From Cyrtodaria siliqua (lineage: Eukaryota; Mollusca; Bivalvia; Adapedonta; Hiatellidae), in contig JAWPHD010001352.1 in the NCBI GenBank assembly GCA_037043455.1, positions 186,001 to 250,000 on the forward strand: a stretch of DNA of 64,000 nt, read 5' to 3'. Within the stretch, counting starts at the first letter, position 1; the number at the start of each line of letters is the position of its first letter. The notes beneath the pieces were generated by a model. That model did no database searches, was not told the DNA's origin, and saw only the letters and a program-made list of their open reading frames with translations. The position numbers and the translations under genes were made by a program. This document shows, one piece after another, positions 43,800 through 53,637 of the stretch.

Positions 43800-44045
43800 T
43801 TTGTTTGTTTGTTTGTATGGTGTTTTACGTCATTTTCAATACATTTAAGGTTATATACGACAGTCGTTTTTTTGTGGTGGAGGCAGACCACCCACTTTTC
43901 CTGGGTAGAACCAGTACTGTACACCTCCCGCCATCCATAAGAATCGAAACTTTCTCACCTACACGTCGAGATCCCAGTGGGATTCGAACCCGCACGAGAG
44001 GCGAAGGTTGGCAATGCAACATCGTTAACCATTCGGTCACAAAGA
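43800..44045 (-). mobile_element. tRNA-derived SINE, full-length copy
   Basis: On the minus strand: A-box region TGTGACCGAATGGTTAACG, perfect B-box GGTTCGAATCC, body GATTCTTATGGATGGCGGGA, GGTGTACAGTACTGGTTC and GGTGGTCTGCCTCCACCAC, then GACGTAAAACACCAT and a CAAA repeat tail at 43800-43817. The head resembles a Ser/Leu-type tRNA. The end GACGTAAAACACCAT matches GCCGTAAAACACCAT of the I/Nimb LINE, implying use of that LINE's machinery. AGAGTTTG before the tail and AGAGTTTTG after the head may be the target duplication. Confidence 0.85.
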
Positions 44046-44139
44046 GTTTTGTAGTGGAATCTGGCAGTTTAGTTTCTTTAAAAAAGGGCCTCCGAGTGCT
44101 CACAAGAAAGAAACAACAACCCCCCTATAATTCTGTGTA

Positions 44140-44765
44140 GACCTATGACCCCGTGGGATGGGCCAAATTTTACCCAAGTACCACCATTTGAACAAACTAG
44201 GTTAAGGACAATAACTTATGCTACATGCAACATATTAGACCTATACATGTAGCTCTTGTAGTTTTAGAGATGTTTTTAAAGATTTCCGTATATAACTTTA
44301 TGTAAAACAGTGATCCCACGAGGCCGGGCCAAATTCGACCCCAGGGTCACGATTTGAACCTAACTTGGTAGATGACCTAAACTGATGCTCTATGCAATAT
44401 ATGAGTGTTATGCCTTGTAGTTTCAGTTTATGTAAAACATGAACTCTGTGTATGCAAACTTTGTGCCCTCGTGGCATGGCTAATTTTAACCATGGGGACT
44501 TGTATTTGTATAGCAATAACAGTTCTAGTTTTGAGGGTTATTTATTAAAAAAAGTTGTCGAGATCTGTTTAGCGGCTCATGAGGATGGCCATCTTGGAAG
44601 TTGCATTGACCTAATTTGTACGGAACTAAATACAATCCATGTGAAATTCGGTCAAAATCAGCTGAGTGGTTTAACATGATTAAGAGTTAAATTTGTTTAA
44701 GCAATTGTTGACGTACAGATGGACGAAGGAAAAAAGCTCATTTGAGCCTTTGGCTAAGAAGCAAT
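44140..44765. repeat. subfamily C Helitron-like core, ends missing
   Basis: Three to four units of the core found at 61.2-63.3 kb: GGGCCAAATTTTACCC, CACCATTTGAACAAAC, CTCTTGTAGTTTTAGAGA, TTATGTAAAACAGTGATCCC. It ends at AAAAGCTCATTTGAGCCTTTGGC, a variant of the subfamily terminal region. Confidence 0.6.
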
Positions 44766-44818
44766 TCAGGCTCATGTTAGAAAATCAGGAAAGTTTATGG
44801 AAAACTATAAAATTTATA

Positions 44819-45032
44819 TTAACCCTTAACCTGCTAAGCATGATTATAATAGCCTTTGCGTCCATTGCAAACCCAGATAAGCATGCGAATGACTCGAAGG
44901 CTGATCAGGGTTTACAATGTCCAGCTGCTGATCAGTCATTTTCCCCAAAACACCCTTTAGCCACATAAATGGGATGGTCTTAATTCGAAGGAAGAACAGT
45001 CCATTACATATATGTAGCGGGTTAAGAGTTAA
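44819..45032. mobile_element. 214-bp MITE
   Basis: Terminal inverted repeats of about 18 bp: TTAACCCTTAACCTGCTA at the left and TAGCGGGTTAAGAGTTAA at the right (two mismatches), flanked by ATA on both sides. The interior is non-coding, with AATGACTCGAAGG and TTAATTCGAAGGAAG phrases. Confidence 0.75.
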
Positions 45033-45129
45033 ATACAGTATAAAAACATATGGATGTTCTGTTGGCAGTTTTGTTTCATATGGACCTTACAGTATTTAAC
45101 AGTTTTCAGGCTTAATAATGATGGTTATT

Positions 45130-46161
45130 TTAAATGTATCTTTTCCATAGGTAAATGGAGAATATCGTTGAAATTAAACAAAGGTGAGTTTTTTCACTGC
45201 TAGTAACTGCCCTGCACACATATTCAATGTCGCCGTTTTCAGTCGCCAGGAAAAACACGGTTATGATTACGCATCTACGTGTGTCGCAGTTTGTGGATAT
45301 GGCGAGTCGCACACTTTGAAACATTTCTCCGGAAACCGTCAGATTTTTTGGCACACCGATCATTATACAAGACTCGAACCTAATACACAGGTTGTGTTGG
45401 TCAATTTCGGAGCAGCTTGCTGGGGTTGTGAAAACGGCTCCTCTTACTTCCCCGGGGTACAGCGCCGAGAGGTTGTCTACTGTGATCACTGTGCTCCACG
45501 TCGCCGTAGTATAATTTTTAGGACAAAACTGGTCATCAGTTGAGTAACCTTTGACCTTCTGGCGTCTTGCTGCTGACCTTTCATAGGTGTGGTATTTGAT
45601 AGCAATGAAGATTTTAACCAGGTAGAAGTCCTTGAAGTTTTCAACAAGTGGATCCGCCTCGAGCATTGCAAGTTGCTTCAAGTGCATCATGGGAAATCTG
45701 ACATGATGCATGACCTTGTGGAATAGGGTGGTGTTGTCATGGTTACAATCGCGCGAATTGTTTCTGAGCCATGTTTTCATTGCTGAGTACAAACTATATT
45801 CATCAACAACCACCAAATCTGAACTTTTCAGAAATGTCACCAAAATGTCTTCAGTAAGATGTCCGAACTCCCGTGTGTGCATTATTGAGCCGAAGTTGTA
45901 CAGAATATAATTTCGACAAATCTCTTCCAGGTTTTTATGGCCGCAAATAATGGCGTACTGCAACCACGCAACAACATAACACTGCGATACGGGAACACAG
46001 TGTGCACACATGTACTTCAAACACGACTTGGACAAATCGGCAACATTGTACTTGTCTGCTAACGTCATAATAGGTAAGACTGTCCCTTTCTCCAGCGACA
46101 CATGTCCATTATACATGTACTTTGGGAAGTCCTCAAACACATCCACACATTCTGCTTCTTC
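45130..46161 (-). CDS. BTB-BACK protein, 3' exon (BTBD17-like)
   Basis: The acceptor TTGTCTACAG precedes 46161; the frame then runs 343 codons to a stop at 45130. It starts by finishing the BTB domain (VFEDFPKYMYNGHVSLEKGT, VLPIMTLADKYNVADLSKSC), continues into a BACK region (CGHKNLEEICRNYILYNFGS, FLKSSDLVVVDEYSLYSAMK, TWLRNN), then MMHLKQLAMLEADPLVENFK. The C-terminal part (TATWSTVITVDNLSALYPGE, FESCIMIGVPKNLTVSGEMF) resembles the tail of BTBD17/galectin-3-binding-like proteins. BTB domains dimerise and BACK often links to cullin-3 ligases, but the BTBD17 group may act otherwise. There are no stops inside, so it appears intact. The C-terminal 15 residues could be read-through past an unseen donor. 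Confidence 0.8.
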   Translation of the reverse strand, partial: EEAECVDVFEDFPKYMYNGHVSLEKGTVLPIMTLADKYNVADLSKSCLKYMCAHCVPVSQCYVVAWLQYAIICGHKNLEEICRNYILYNFGSIMHTREFGHLTEDILVTFLKSSDLVVVDEYSLYSAMKTWLRNNSRDCNHDNTTLFHKVMHHVRFPMMHLKQLAMLEADPLVENFKDFYLVKIFIAIKYHTYERSAARRQKVKGYSTDDQFCPKNYTTATWSTVITVDNLSALYPGEVRGAVFTTPASCSEIDQHNLCIRFESCIMIGVPKNLTVSGEMFQSVRLAISTNCDTRRCVIITVFFLATENGDIEYVCRAVTSSEKTHLCLISTIFSIYLWKRYI

Positions 46162-46429
46162 CTGTAGACAAGAAAAGTAAAATAAAATTGTGTAAAAAAG
46201 CTTGTGACATACAGACATACAGCACAAAAACAAGATGTCTCCCCTCTATTTCGTGGTGGGAGATAATATAATTAGATGGAGCATTAATGTTTTAAGAAAA
46301 AATAAATAAGAGTTGGCTAGCCTTGGTGAGAACTTTCAACTTGTGAAGCTGTGCTTAATCTGAAACAGTTTGAAAACTGTATGGCAGTTTATGTATGAAA
46401 AATATAATCAATGAACAGTTTGTGTGTGA

Positions 46430-46945
46430 TAAATGGAATCAACAGATTGTGTGCGAGAAATGGTATCACCAGATTGTGTGTGAGAAATGGAATCAATGAA
46501 AAGATTGTGTGTAAGAAATGGAATCACCAGATTGTGTGTGAGAAATGGAATCAATGAACAGATTGTGCGAGAAATGGAATCACCAGATTGTGTGTGAGAA
46601 ATGGAATCAATGAACAGATTGTGCGAAAAATGGGATCATCAGATTGTGTGAGAAATGGAATCAATGAACAGATTTTGTGTGAGAACTGGAATCAATGAAC
46701 AGATTTGTTTGTCAGAAATGGATTCACCAGATTGTGCGTGAGAAAAGGAATCACTGAACAGATTGTGTGTGAGAAATGGCATAAATAAACAGATTGTGTG
46801 TGAGAAATGGAATCAATAAATGGGTTGTGTGTGAGAAATGGTATCCCCAGATTGTGTGTGAGAAATGGAATCACTGAACAGATTGTGTGTGAGAAATGGT
46901 ATCAATAAACAGATCTTGTGTGAGAAATGAAATCAATGAACAAAG
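46430..46945. repeat. tandem array in the BTB intron
   Basis: About 17 units made of two interleaved types: AATCAATGAACAGATTGTGT plus GTGAGAAATGG (31 bp) and AATCACCAGATTGTGTGTGA plus GAAATGG (27 bp). Confidence 0.9.
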
Positions 46946-47154
46946 TTGGTCAGGATAGATCACAATGAGCTACTGATGGTAGAAACCTGTTGCTGTCAAG
47001 CGTGTATAAAGTTTGAAAGATGTATGGTTTTTAGTATCCGAGTCTTAATCAAAAACTTAAATGTATAATTTGAATATAAATTTACGAAGTGCACAAATTA
47101 GGAGGTTATTCATATTTGCCAATTTTTTGTAGTGTTTCTAGCGGAAATGGTATA

Positions 47155-47465
47155 GCTTTAAGCTACTTTTAAGCTAGCTTTAATGCAGTGTTTGAGCTTC
47201 GCTAGCTTTAACGCAGAAAAGTTATGATAATGGTATTTGTATACGGTAATGGCCAAACTGCACTGAACGCAGCTCTAACGTAGCTTCACAAAAACACAGA
47301 AATAATGCAGCTTTGATGCAGACATACATTAAAGCTAGCAGGTCTGCATCAAAGCTGCATTATTTCTGTGTTTATGTGGAGCTACGTTAGAGCTGTGCTC
47401 AGCACAGCTTGGACCATACCGCTGGTTTTAAGCTAGCTTAAATGCAGGTCTGCATCAAGCGACGT
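47155..47465. repeat. GCTTTAATGCAG-rich block with 55-bp-arm hairpin
   Basis: The arms at about 47270-47324 and 47343-47398 are reverse complements: GCAGCTCTAACGTAGCTTC..., AATAATGCAGCTTTGATGCA on the left and TGCATCAAAGCTGCATTATT, GGAGCTACGTTAGAGCTG on the right, with an 18-nt loop. Flanking copies of AGCTAGCTTTAATGCAG and TTTAAGCTAGCTTAAATGCA extend the self-complementarity. It lies in the BTB intron. Confidence 0.85.
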
Positions 47466-47528
47466 AGATCCTAAACAAGTGTGAAGTTTAAAAGTTCTTT
47501 CTGTGTCTGAGAAATGGATTAAACCAAA

Positions 47529-47583
47529 TGAATGAATGAATGCATGGTGTTTTACGGCACGTCGACACATAAATAGGTCATAT
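47529..47583 (-). mobile_element. 55-bp ultra-truncated I/Nimb LINE insertion
   Basis: Only the last 55 bp of the LINE family, in minus orientation (ATTCATTCATT tail, GTGTTTTACGGCACGTCGAC, ATAAATAGGTCATATT). A 14-bp target duplication TGGATTAAACCAAA lies on both sides (47515-47528 and 47584-47597). Confidence 0.95.
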
Positions 47584-47739
47584 TGGATTAAACCAAAAAG
47601 TTGAATGCAAAACTTTAACATGTTTAACTTAAAACTATAATATAAATTAACGAAATGCAAAGAGTAGGTCGTAGCACTATATGCCTGCCTCACTTTCGTG
47701 GTGAGGGAAGTTTTTGTTAGGATGTAAGTTACAGAAAGT

Positions 47740-49450
47740 ATGCTTAAACAAATAACTTAACAAAGACCCAACAATAACATTGAAAATAACACAGACAATA
47801 ACATTGGCAATGACAGACAATAACACTGACAATGACATATTGACAATGACACATACAATAACTCTGGAACATTGACAATAACACAGACATTAACACTGAC
47901 AATGGCACATTGACAAAAACACAGACATTAACACTGACAATGACACATTGACAATAACACAGACATTAACACTGACAATGACACATTGACAATAACACAG
48001 ACATTAACACTGACGAAGAAACATTGACAATAACACAGACATTAACACTGACAATGACACATTGACAATAACACAGACATTAACACTGACAATGACACAT
48101 TGACAATAACACAGACATTAACACAGACAATGACACAGACCATAACACAGACAATGACACAGACAATGACATATTGACAATGACACATACAATAACACTG
48201 GAACATTGACAATAACACAGACATTAACACTGACAATGACACATTGACAATAACACAGACATAAACACAGACAATGACACATTGACAATGACTCAGACCA
48301 TGACACAGACAATGACATACTGACAATGACACATACAATAACACTTGAACTTTGACAATAACACAGACATTAACACTGGCAATGACACATTGACAATAAC
48401 ACAGACATTAACGCTAACAATGACACAGACCATAACACAGACAATGACACAGACAATGACATATTGACAATGACACATACAATAACACTGGAACATTGAC
48501 AATAACACAGAAATTAACACTGGCAATGACACATTGACAATAACACAGACATTAACACTGACAATGACACATTGACAATGACACATACAATGACATATTG
48601 ACAATGACACATACAATAACACTGGAACATTGACAATAACACAGACATTAACACTGGCAATGACACATTGACAATAACACAGACATTAACACTGACAATG
48701 ACACATTGACAATGACACAGACCATAACACAGACAATGACACAGACAGTGAAACATTGATAATGAACTGACATTGACACTGACACATTGACAATGACACA
48801 GACAATAACACTGACAATAACACTGTCATAGACAATAAGACGGACAATGACACAATACAATAACATTGACACACTGACAATAACACTGACATAGACAATA
48901 ACACTGACATTGACACAGACAATATCATTGGCAATGACACAGACATAGCACTGACAATGACACAGACAATACCACTGACACAGTCAATAACACTGACAAT
49001 GACACAGGCAATGACACTGATGATGACACAGATAATACCAATGACAATGACACAGACATAACACTGACAATGACACAGACAATAACACTGACACCGACAT
49101 AACATTGAGAATGACACCTGCAATTATAATATTGACGATGACTCACTGACAATGACAATCGACACATATATAACACAGACTATAACACTGACAAAGACAA
49201 TAACACTGACACAAACAATAACACTGAGAATGACACAGACAATAACACTGAGAATGACACAGACAATTATAACATTGATAATGACATAGACAATAACACT
49301 GACAATGACATTGCCAATAGTACACAGAAACTGACATTGACAATGTCGGACACAATGACACAGATACTGACACCGACACAGCTACTGATATTGACAGACA
49401 CAATGACACTGGTACAGATAATGACACTGACAATGACACAGCCAATGATA
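47740..49450. repeat. 1.7-kb ACACTGACAAT array in the BTB intron
   Basis: Imperfect array built from hexamer-like words (ACACAG, ACAATG, ACACTG, ACATTG, ACAATA) combined in longer units such as ACATTGACAATAACACAGAC. A larger repeat containing GACATATTGACAATGACACA occurs near 48168, 48316, 48458 and 48590. The right third decays into a looser mix. The plus strand is strongly depleted in CpG and G-poor. Open minus-strand frames through it (MSVSLSV, CHCQC) reflect the repeat, not a gene. Confidence 0.95.
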
Positions 49451-49460
49451 AATTCTATAC

Positions 49461-49657
49461 CTGCAGAACAATGCACTTGCTGTGAGACTCGGGCCAGGTA
49501 CTGCTGGTCAGTATTGTTTTGAACACATCGCTACACATACACAACACCAATATGTGAGTGTTGAACAGTTTACTGCCGACCTTCAACTGAATATCACTGA
49601 GTTCATCGTCGGAGTAGAGCTTAAATAGTCGTTGAAGCGCGTCGCTCGAATGGTCCA
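49461..49657 (-). CDS. BTB-BACK protein, upstream exon (N-terminal BTB)
   Basis: The exon reads DHSSDALQRLFKLYSDDELS, DIQLKVGSKLFNTHILVLCM, CSDVFKTILTSSTWPESHSK, CIVLQ and ends at donor CAG then GTATAG. It joins the 46161 exon in phase 0 to give WPES..CIVLQ-EEAECVDVFEDF, a continuous BTB fold (D-x-x-L...H-x-x-x-L...S-x-x-F). On the 5' side there is no ATG in frame before a stop. An acceptor-like TTCTTATGACATAG ends at 49658, giving a codon split after its first base. The start codon is therefore likely in an upstream exon that I could not find. The intron is 3.3 kb and full of repeats. Confidence 0.75.
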
Positions 49658-49659
49658 CT

Positions 49660-50329
49660 ATGTCATAAGAAAACGAACCGGAACATGATTACAGTATGGA
49701 AAATTATATCTCATACTGATGCGTTCTGCCAATCTAGGGTTCAGGATATGAAGTATGCGAAAACTTGTCAATACGCAACAAACCGCATGTCTTTTATACT
49801 ACTTTTACTTGATACTTAATTCACCATACCTTTGATACTTTATAAGTAATATCACACAAAAATCTATTGGTGGCATTAGGACATCGGTCAAGTATATTTA
49901 CAGATGTCATATTTACAGTTATATCTACTATTTTTCTCTCGAGATATACAATTTCTCAAACTATACCCCGTACACTGAATATTGTCATATACCTATCCCC
50001 TAGTAATGCTATACCCTGTACACTAACGTACATGATATTTGGCAAATAACACACTTATTTCAAAAAATACAATGCCAAATTTTGGAACACACATAGTTAG
50101 TATTTAGTATGAAAAGGATGAAATCTTATGATTCAGAATTTCAAAATTTAAACAGAAAACAGGATACGTTTTTACTGCGGATCGAAATGTTTGCATATTA
50201 CTAGCTGAATCTACACCTTTCGATACAGTGTTCATTTGGTTTGATAAATATATGCCAGGTAGGTGTAAACTTACCTTGGGTAGAAAACAAATCATTATTT
50301 TCTGTATTTTTCTGATCACTTTAGCAGCT
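49660..50329. other. no gene seen
   Basis: AT-rich. It should contain the upstream part of the BTB gene, but no further exon could be recognised. Confidence 0.35.
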
Positions 50330-50690
50330 ACATGTATATCCGGTGTACGATGTACCACCGTGATCCCGCCATCAAAAGGCAAAGTATCATTACGCGGTCG
50401 CGTCTTAATTCCATTAACTGATGGAAAAGCTTATATTTGCAGGATTGTATAACGGATATTTCGACAATAAAACACGTTTAAGAACATTTTTACTGAAAAA
50501 AATGCGATAACTTGTTTAAAATTAGCTATTAAATGTTTTAATTTACAACGTGCAAACTTTTTAAGCTGCACTCAGTGAATTAAGGTGTTATTTCATACCC
50601 CAGCCAACCCCGTTTGTCACTTCTTGGAGAAAGCTTTGGATTGGGTATGAAAGTTAATACTCGGACCATGTAATGCAACATATGTATACC
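50330..50690. repeat. dispersed repeat D3, forward copy
   Basis: Reverse-complement partner of 41815-42110: CTTAATTCCATTAACTGATG, GGATATTTCGACAATAAAAC, CATACCCCAGCCAACCCCG, TATGAAAGTTAATACTCGG. Confidence 0.7.
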
Positions 50691-51480
50691 GTTTCTAAAC
50701 CTACTGACGATGAGTTATAAAAATAACTCACATATTTTGAAAATCCGAACTATTTACTTTCACAATAGTGTTGTTTGTGCCGTGTGGCGACCGTAGAAAG
50801 TCTCCCCATACATTCAATCAATATTGTTATCTTTTCATCCCACAGGGATTTTGTGACATTTTTTAAACCTTTGCACAATTTTATTATCGTAACCCTGATC
50901 TTATTTCCAAATATAAAAGTAATTTAAGAACTCTTCTGCGACAAGGACTATCACAACCTGACTTCTATGGTGACGTGATTTACAAACTTCGAAATATCCT
51001 TGGTCATGATCACTTTCATACTATCTTTGTTAAACTTGTTAAAAGGTTGTTCAAAGGAGATTATGACACTATCATTTTGCAACGCACTGCATCCTTGGTG
51101 GTGGACCCATTTACAGTTCGCCACTATGATTTCCTCTTTTTATTTTTGATTGTGCAATGACCGGACAGGCTGTGGACCCTATGATGACGTCTACCTAAAG
51201 CTCAAAAGACGGTGACGTTTGATGTTTGTCTGCAGTCTTGTCTTGTGCCGTCAATGGTTTATTCTCTTCTTGACTGCTGCTTTTCCTGTTCGATTTGTAT
51301 ATCTATATCTATAGACACAATATAAACGGCTTTATCCAGGCAAGTCAAACTAAAGACTGGAACGTCGTAGGAGTTAACAACTATATTCATTTTACACTTA
51401 TTCCATCTCGTATTTTTGTAAGGAAAGCTACACTTTTAACCGGGACATATACGCCATTGTATAACCTGAACACCTGAATA
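50680..51480. repeat. D1 repeat interrupted by D2 ORF repeat
   Basis: D1 phrases stop at GAAAATCCGAACT (about 50750) and resume at ATAGACACAATATAAACGGC (51303), so roughly 550 bp has been inserted. The inserted DNA contains the D2 ORF. After 51303 D1 continues (GGAACGTCGTAGGAGTTAAC, CACTTATTCCATCTCGTATT). Confidence 0.6.
50880..51270 (+). pseudogene. repeat-derived ORF family D2, copy 2
   Basis: Better preserved copy: FYGDVIYKLRNILGHDHFHT, IFVKLVKRLFKGDYDTIILQ, RTASLVVDPFTVRHY, then after a frame slip DCAMTGQAVDPMMTST. Upstream NPDLISKYKSNLRTLLRQGL is readable in another frame. It looks like the end of a retroelement or phage-style recombinase ORF, but no diagnostic catalytic motif is visible. 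Confidence 0.5.
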
Positions 51481-51941
51481 GGACTTGAATAAACGATTGT
51501 GTGGTGTATTTTTTCCGCTATCTTTCTATTTGCCTTTCATTTTTAAATTATATGTTTGTAGGTTAAACACTAAATGTGTAAGTACATACGCTTATTTTAA
51601 TGCTTGACAAATAAGAGTGACGAGTGCCCCTTCAATTTACAAGCAGTTGTCAAGATATTAAAACAAAGATATGGTCTACGTATGTATTTATTTCCAAATC
51701 AACTACAATTACTTTTAACAACAATCAGGCTCCGAGCTTCTGGTGTGACACTATTCCGCCATCCTCGATAAGTCAGTTATTCAAGATACCCTGGAAATAA
51801 AAGCAGAACAACTCTCAAGATATAAATAACAACACATTTTAAAAAGACGATATGATTTGAGAATGACGGAGCAAGCGTTCCATGTCTAAACGTACCAGTT
51901 ACCGAGATCAAGCGTATCACACGTCAACTATACTGATGGAA
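51481..51941. other. no gene seen
   Basis: AT-rich spacer; nothing supportable. Confidence 0.35.
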
Positions 51942-52912
51942 ACAAGAGGCCTAAGAGGGCCTGTGGACGCTCTACTGGCTAATATGGCTCTTATAATATC
52001 AAAGAAGCGAGTGACTATCGTCTTAAAGAGGCAAAATATGGCATTTTTAACTAAATCAAGAGCCATAACTCCGCTATTACTTGTCCGATCTGGCTGGTTT
52101 TCGAACTTGGCCAGTAGAGATAATAAAAAACATAAATAAAATAAAATAAAAAATTAAAAAAAAATTAAAAAAATTAAAGAAATATAAAATTAATAAATGA
52201 GAAAAAGTAAAAATATCTGGAAAACTTTGATGAAAATCAGATGAAAAATGAAGGCCCTATCGCCTTAACAAGGCAAAATATAGCATCTTTAACGAAATCA
52301 AGGGCCATAATTCCGCTGTTACTGGTCCGATTTGGCTTGTTTTCAAACTTGTCCGAGCTTTTATTGACATTAATAATCAGGTAAAATTTGGTAAAGATCG
52401 GATGAAAAATGAAGGCCCTATCCTCTTAATGAGGCAAAATATAGCATTTTTAACTAAATCAAGGGCCATAACTCCGCTGTTACTGGTCCGGTCTGGTTGG
52501 TTTTCGAACTTATCCGAGCTTTTTATTATCACTAGCAATCTGGTAAAGTTTGGTAAAGATCGGATGAAAAATAGAGGCCCTATCGTCTTAACAAGGCAAA
52601 ATATAGCATTTGTAACTAAATCAAGGCCCATAACTATGCTGTTACTGGTCTGATCAGGATGGTTTTCGAACTTGTCCGAGCTATCATTGACGTTAACAAT
52701 CAGGTAAAATTTGGTAAAGATCGGATAAAAAAATGAACGCCCTATCGTCTTAACGAGGCAAAATATAGAATTTCTAACTAAATCAAGGGCCATAACTCCG
52801 CTATTACTTGTCCGATTTGGCTGGTTTTCGAACTTGTCCGAGCGTTTTTCCGGACGGACAGGCGGACAACTCGACATCCCATAAGCTCTGCTGGCCTTCG
52901 GCCAGTAGAGCT
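51942..52912 (-). mobile_element. Helitron-like element, subfamily B, inverted copy
   Basis: Reverse-orientation relative of 28549-30183. On the plus strand it begins ACAAGAGGCCTAAGAGGGCC (3' hairpin end) and GTGGACGCTCTACTGG, and it ends CCATAAGCTCTGCTGGCC, TTCGGCCAGTAGAGCT. The core has about five units (AGGGCCATAACTCCGCTGTT, TTTGGTAAAGATCGGATGAA, CCTATCGTCTTAACAAGGC). An A-rich stretch at about 52115-52210 replaces part of one unit, mirroring the T-rich break in the other copy. Confidence 0.7.
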
Positions 52913-53193
52913 AAAAATGTGTAGTCACACTTTTCGATCACACTTTTCAGGACTACACTTGTCACCCTGTATGAACTCGGTCAATACGTAAAACGTGTCT
53001 CCACGAAATCGACTATATAACTCTATAGCATCGTTGAGATTAGATTATCGATGTCAACGTGTCTTAAAGCTACAGAGTCTCTATTTTAACTGGTAATAAC
53101 TCATGACTATGAATGAGTCACGTGTGAAATAGTTTCATTTAGCATTCGTACAGGTAACATCGATAAATATATGTGTGATAAAAAAGTGTACTT

Positions 53194-53269
53194 GCCCGGA
53201 ACAGGATCTGAACAACAGCCGTTGTGCTGTTAAGTTTGGATGGCCGTACATTTAACCACTAGACCAGGC
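53194..53269 (-). tRNA. tRNA-like sequence, degenerate
   Basis: 76 nt on the minus strand: GCCTGGTCTAGTGGTTAAAT at the 5' end (A-box like Glu/Asp/Val tRNAs) and GTTCAGATCC near the 3' end (one or two changes from the B-box consensus). The acceptor arms GCCTGGT and TCCGGGC pair at six of seven positions counting a G-T wobble. The T stem and anticodon arm do not fold well, so it is probably a pseudogene or SINE-type promoter. Confidence 0.5.
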
Positions 53270-53566
53270 TATTTATTGGTATGTTCTAGCATTATTGACA
53301 CTAAATAGGCATTACGTAATAACTATCGCATACACAACTCATCAAGCGCTAAATAACAAAAGAGTGTGATAACAAGTTGAGATGTGGTTGTTTTGAGGCG
53401 GAATATTAGTTTCATATTGATAACATATAGTATTACACCAGGCAATGTTAATTTACACTTCCGACAAGATGGACTATTTATGTATGGATTCATCTTGAGT
53501 TGCGTTCAAATATGTTGTTATTTTGCCTAATAATAAATGGTAGATTATATACCATTTTCTTAATAA

Positions 53567-53637
53567 GCGTGATAGCTCAGTGGACAGAGCACCTGGCTTG
53601 AAATCAGAAGGTCGTGTGTTCGAGTCCCGAAAGAGGC
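53567..53637 (+). tRNA. tRNA-like sequence, TGA in anticodon position
   Basis: 71 nt: A-box TAGCTCAGTGGACAGAGCA, loop CTTGAAA with TGA at positions 34-36, B-box GTTCGAGTCC. The D arm is good and the anticodon stem has four of five pairs. The acceptor arm (GCGTGAT with AAGAGGC) and T stem pair poorly, and the long variable arm of tRNA-Ser is missing. Likely a tRNA pseudogene with an intact pol III promoter. Confidence 0.5.

Noticed and set aside
43825..44103. Minus-strand ORF over the SINE (WLTMLHCQPSPLVRVRIPLG)
   Set aside because: It reads through the tRNA-like head and SINE body; a similar frame occurs in the other copy, so it is repeat-derived.
45184..45543. Plus-strand ORF of 119 codons
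   Set aside because: Antisense shadow of the intact BTB-BACK exon.
48042..49445. Several minus-strand frames rich in MSVSLSV/CHCQC
   Set aside because: All derive from the ACACTGACAAT array; composition mirrors the repeat and neighbouring frames are equally open.
46430..49450. CRISPR-like array in the tandem repeats
   Set aside because: No unique spacers, units are contiguous, and the genome is eukaryotic.
52402..52877. Open frames on both strands over the Helitron-like core
   Set aside because: The core unit length happens to keep short frames open; the same phrases appear in non-coding copies.
53567..53637. Functional tRNA-Ser gene
   Set aside because: The promoter boxes and anticodon loop look right, but the acceptor and T stems do not pair and the long variable arm is missing, so I list it only as tRNA-like.
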